Origin: Candidatus Rifleibacteriota bacterium
GTDB lineage: Bacteria > Riflebacteria > Ozemobacteria > Ozemobacterales > Ozemobacteraceae
Direction of reading: 5' to 3'
Length of the DNA stretch: 7,263 nucleotides
NCBI GenBank assembly: GCA_029560455.1
Contig: JAKQKW010000056.1
Location: 1-7,263, forward strand
The notes below the pieces were generated by a model. It did no database searches. It worked only from the letters and a program-made list of their open reading frames with translations, and was not told where the DNA came from. Positions 6,363 to 7,263 of this stretch are shown here, one piece after another. Each line of letters begins with the position of its first letter. The stretch's first letter is position 1. The translations under genes were made by a program, and so were the position numbers.

Positions 6363-7037
6363 TCAGCCTTGATGCAACCCTGAGAGCCTTTTTGCAGACG
6401 GGTGGTTTCTGATTGCGGCAAGCAGGCCATTATCATCACCATTTACCACTACGTGAAATGCGGCGTTGACCGGCACCGAGCTGAGCCAGCCGTTGTCGCC
6501 AAGAATTACACCGGCGACGTCTGCGGCTGTAACCGGCTCACCCAGCAGGCGGCCTGAAATTGCCGAAAAGCGTTCGGGGCGGTGAACATGCTCGACATCG
6601 AGAGGGGCGCCGACACACCAGCCGCCGACAACAGCAACGACACAGGTGGCGCCGGCAGCAATCTGTGGTTCATGCGCGGCATGCCCTTTCACCGGGCGGC
6701 CGGCAGAGCCGTCGGCTTCAACGATCAGGCGCTGGCATGCGGTTTTGAGTGAAAATGTTTCTTCAGCAGAAAAGCCGAGACACTTGCCGTTTTCGATGCG
6801 ATTGGCAACCGTTACCAGCTGGGCCGGGCGGTCGCACAGACTGGCCAGAATGTCTGCAAATAAGCCAATCCGCAAATCGGAGCACTGCTCTGGCGTCGGA
6901 ACCCAGATTTTTGTCGTGGTGGCACAGATCGTTCTTTCGCCACGCGCCGCCCATTCAGCTGCAAGCTTGAACATCAGGGTCGTTTTGCCGCCGCCGCCGA
7001 TCAGCCAGATATCGGGGTAATCCAGTAAATGATTCAT
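6363..7037 (-). CDS. yqeC: Selenium-dependent molybdenum hydroxylase accessory protein YqeC
   Basis: This is a P-loop NTPase-like accessory of selenium-dependent molybdenum hydroxylases such as purine hydroxylase, thought to help insert labile selenium into the cofactor. It has 224 residues. The Walker A-like GGGGKTTL lies at 14-21 and ATTTKIWVP at 39-47. The family signature EADGSAGRPVKGHAAHEP is at 107-124, followed by a Val-rich strand and EHVHRPERF at 149-157, then VVVNGDDN near the C-terminus. It is slightly shorter than E. coli YqeC (about 256 residues). An in-frame TGA immediately precedes the ATG at 7037, fixing this as the earliest start. The nearest Shine-Dalgarno, AAGGA, is about 12 bases upstream, rather far. 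It is the first gene of the four-gene operon, and 35 bases separate its stop from yedF. It is the strongest indicator that the selenium goes to a molybdenum enzyme. Confidence 0.93.
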   Translation of the reverse strand: MNHLLDYPDIWLIGGGGKTTLMFKLAAEWAARGERTICATTTKIWVPTPEQCSDLRIGLFADILASLCDRPAQLVTVANRIENGKCLGFSAEETFSLKTACQRLIVEADGSAGRPVKGHAAHEPQIAAGATCVVAVVGGWCVGAPLDVEHVHRPERFSAISGRLLGEPVTAADVAGVILGDNGWLSSVPVNAAFHVVVNGDDNGLLAAIRNHPSAKRLSGLHQG

Positions 7038-7209
7038 TCAGCAATGAAGTCCTTTATTAAATAACGGCTTAGATTACCGCTTTTACCCATTCGGGGCACA
7101 AGCACGGTGGTGTAGAAAAGTTGCAGGAATAAACGAAAGATTGCGAAGACAAAGCAGGAAATAGCATTGATGACGCAAAAGCAGATAAAAAGTTCAATTG
7201 CCCCACCGT
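7038..7209 (-). other. Leader region of the selenium operon, no gene seen
   Basis: This is an AT-rich stretch between the yqeC start and a possible upstream gene end. No frame of useful length is open on either strand. I looked for -35/-10 pairs reading toward yqeC and found only weak ones (for example TTGTGC with a 17-base spacer to GGTAAT). I see no convincing riboswitch-like fold. It probably contains the operon promoter, but I cannot place it. Confidence 0.4.
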
Positions 7210-7263
7210 TCAAGCAGAACGATTAACGATCTTAAAGCGGTGTAAAATCGCTTCGAGCACTGC
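7210..7263 (-). CDS. Possible C-terminal fragment of an upstream gene
   Basis: Reading in from the right edge on the minus strand, one frame encodes AVLEAILHRFKIVNRSA and stops at TGA (7212-7210). The amphipathic helix is plausible for a protein end. However, 17 codons are too few to identify it, and another minus-strand frame is also open across the same bases. A short inverted pair CGTTC/GAACG (7207-7221) spans the stop. Confidence 0.2.
   Translation of the reverse strand, partial: AVLEAILHRFKIVNRSA

Overview
This window looks like chromosomal DNA from an anaerobic or microaerophilic bacterium. Coding regions are moderately GC-rich, ribosome-binding sites are mostly GGAG/AAGG-like, and a phosphatase carries a Sec signal peptide. 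The gene content (selenium metabolism, an iron-sulfur membrane protein) fits an anaerobe. I cannot name the phylum from sequence alone, and nothing here looks like a phage, transposon or CRISPR array.

Layout. (1) Bases 2-169 (+) are the C-terminal tail of a family-4-type glycosyltransferase that enters from the left. (2) Bases 299-771 (-) hold two small unrecognised genes: a 93-residue coiled-coil protein and a 63-residue ORF joined to it by a TGATG stop/start overlap. (3) Bases 924-3047 (+) are a compact three-gene unit behind a good promoter-like sequence. It encodes an exported PhoA-family alkaline phosphatase, a 53-residue single-span protein ending in a CxxC motif, and a NapH-like polytopic membrane protein with many cysteine motifs and a C-terminal 2x[4Fe-4S] ferredoxin domain. 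(4) Bases 3048-3319 are a gene-free convergent spacer with inverted repeats. (5) Bases 3320-7037 (-) are a four-gene selenium operon in the order yqeC, yedF, a NifS/CsdB-like class V aminotransferase, and selD. The SelD is fused at its N-terminus to a DUF3343 (putative Se/S carrier) domain. (6) Bases 7038-7263 are a mostly non-coding leader, possibly with the last 17 codons of another minus-strand gene.

How the genes may work together. The selenium operon reads as a labile-selenium route. The aminotransferase-like enzyme would release Se (or S) from a cyst(e)ine-type donor, the YedF and DUF3343 thiols would carry it, and SelD would convert selenide plus ATP to selenophosphate. YqeC is the known accessory of selenium-dependent molybdenum hydroxylases, so the likely end use is the selenium-containing molybdenum cofactor rather than, or in addition to, selenocysteine. 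No selA, selB, selC, hydroxylase or yqeB is visible here, so the end product is inferred. The phosphatase/CxxC/iron-sulfur unit is convergent with the selenium operon. It looks like a membrane electron-transfer pair of unknown job, with the phosphatase as an unexplained partner.
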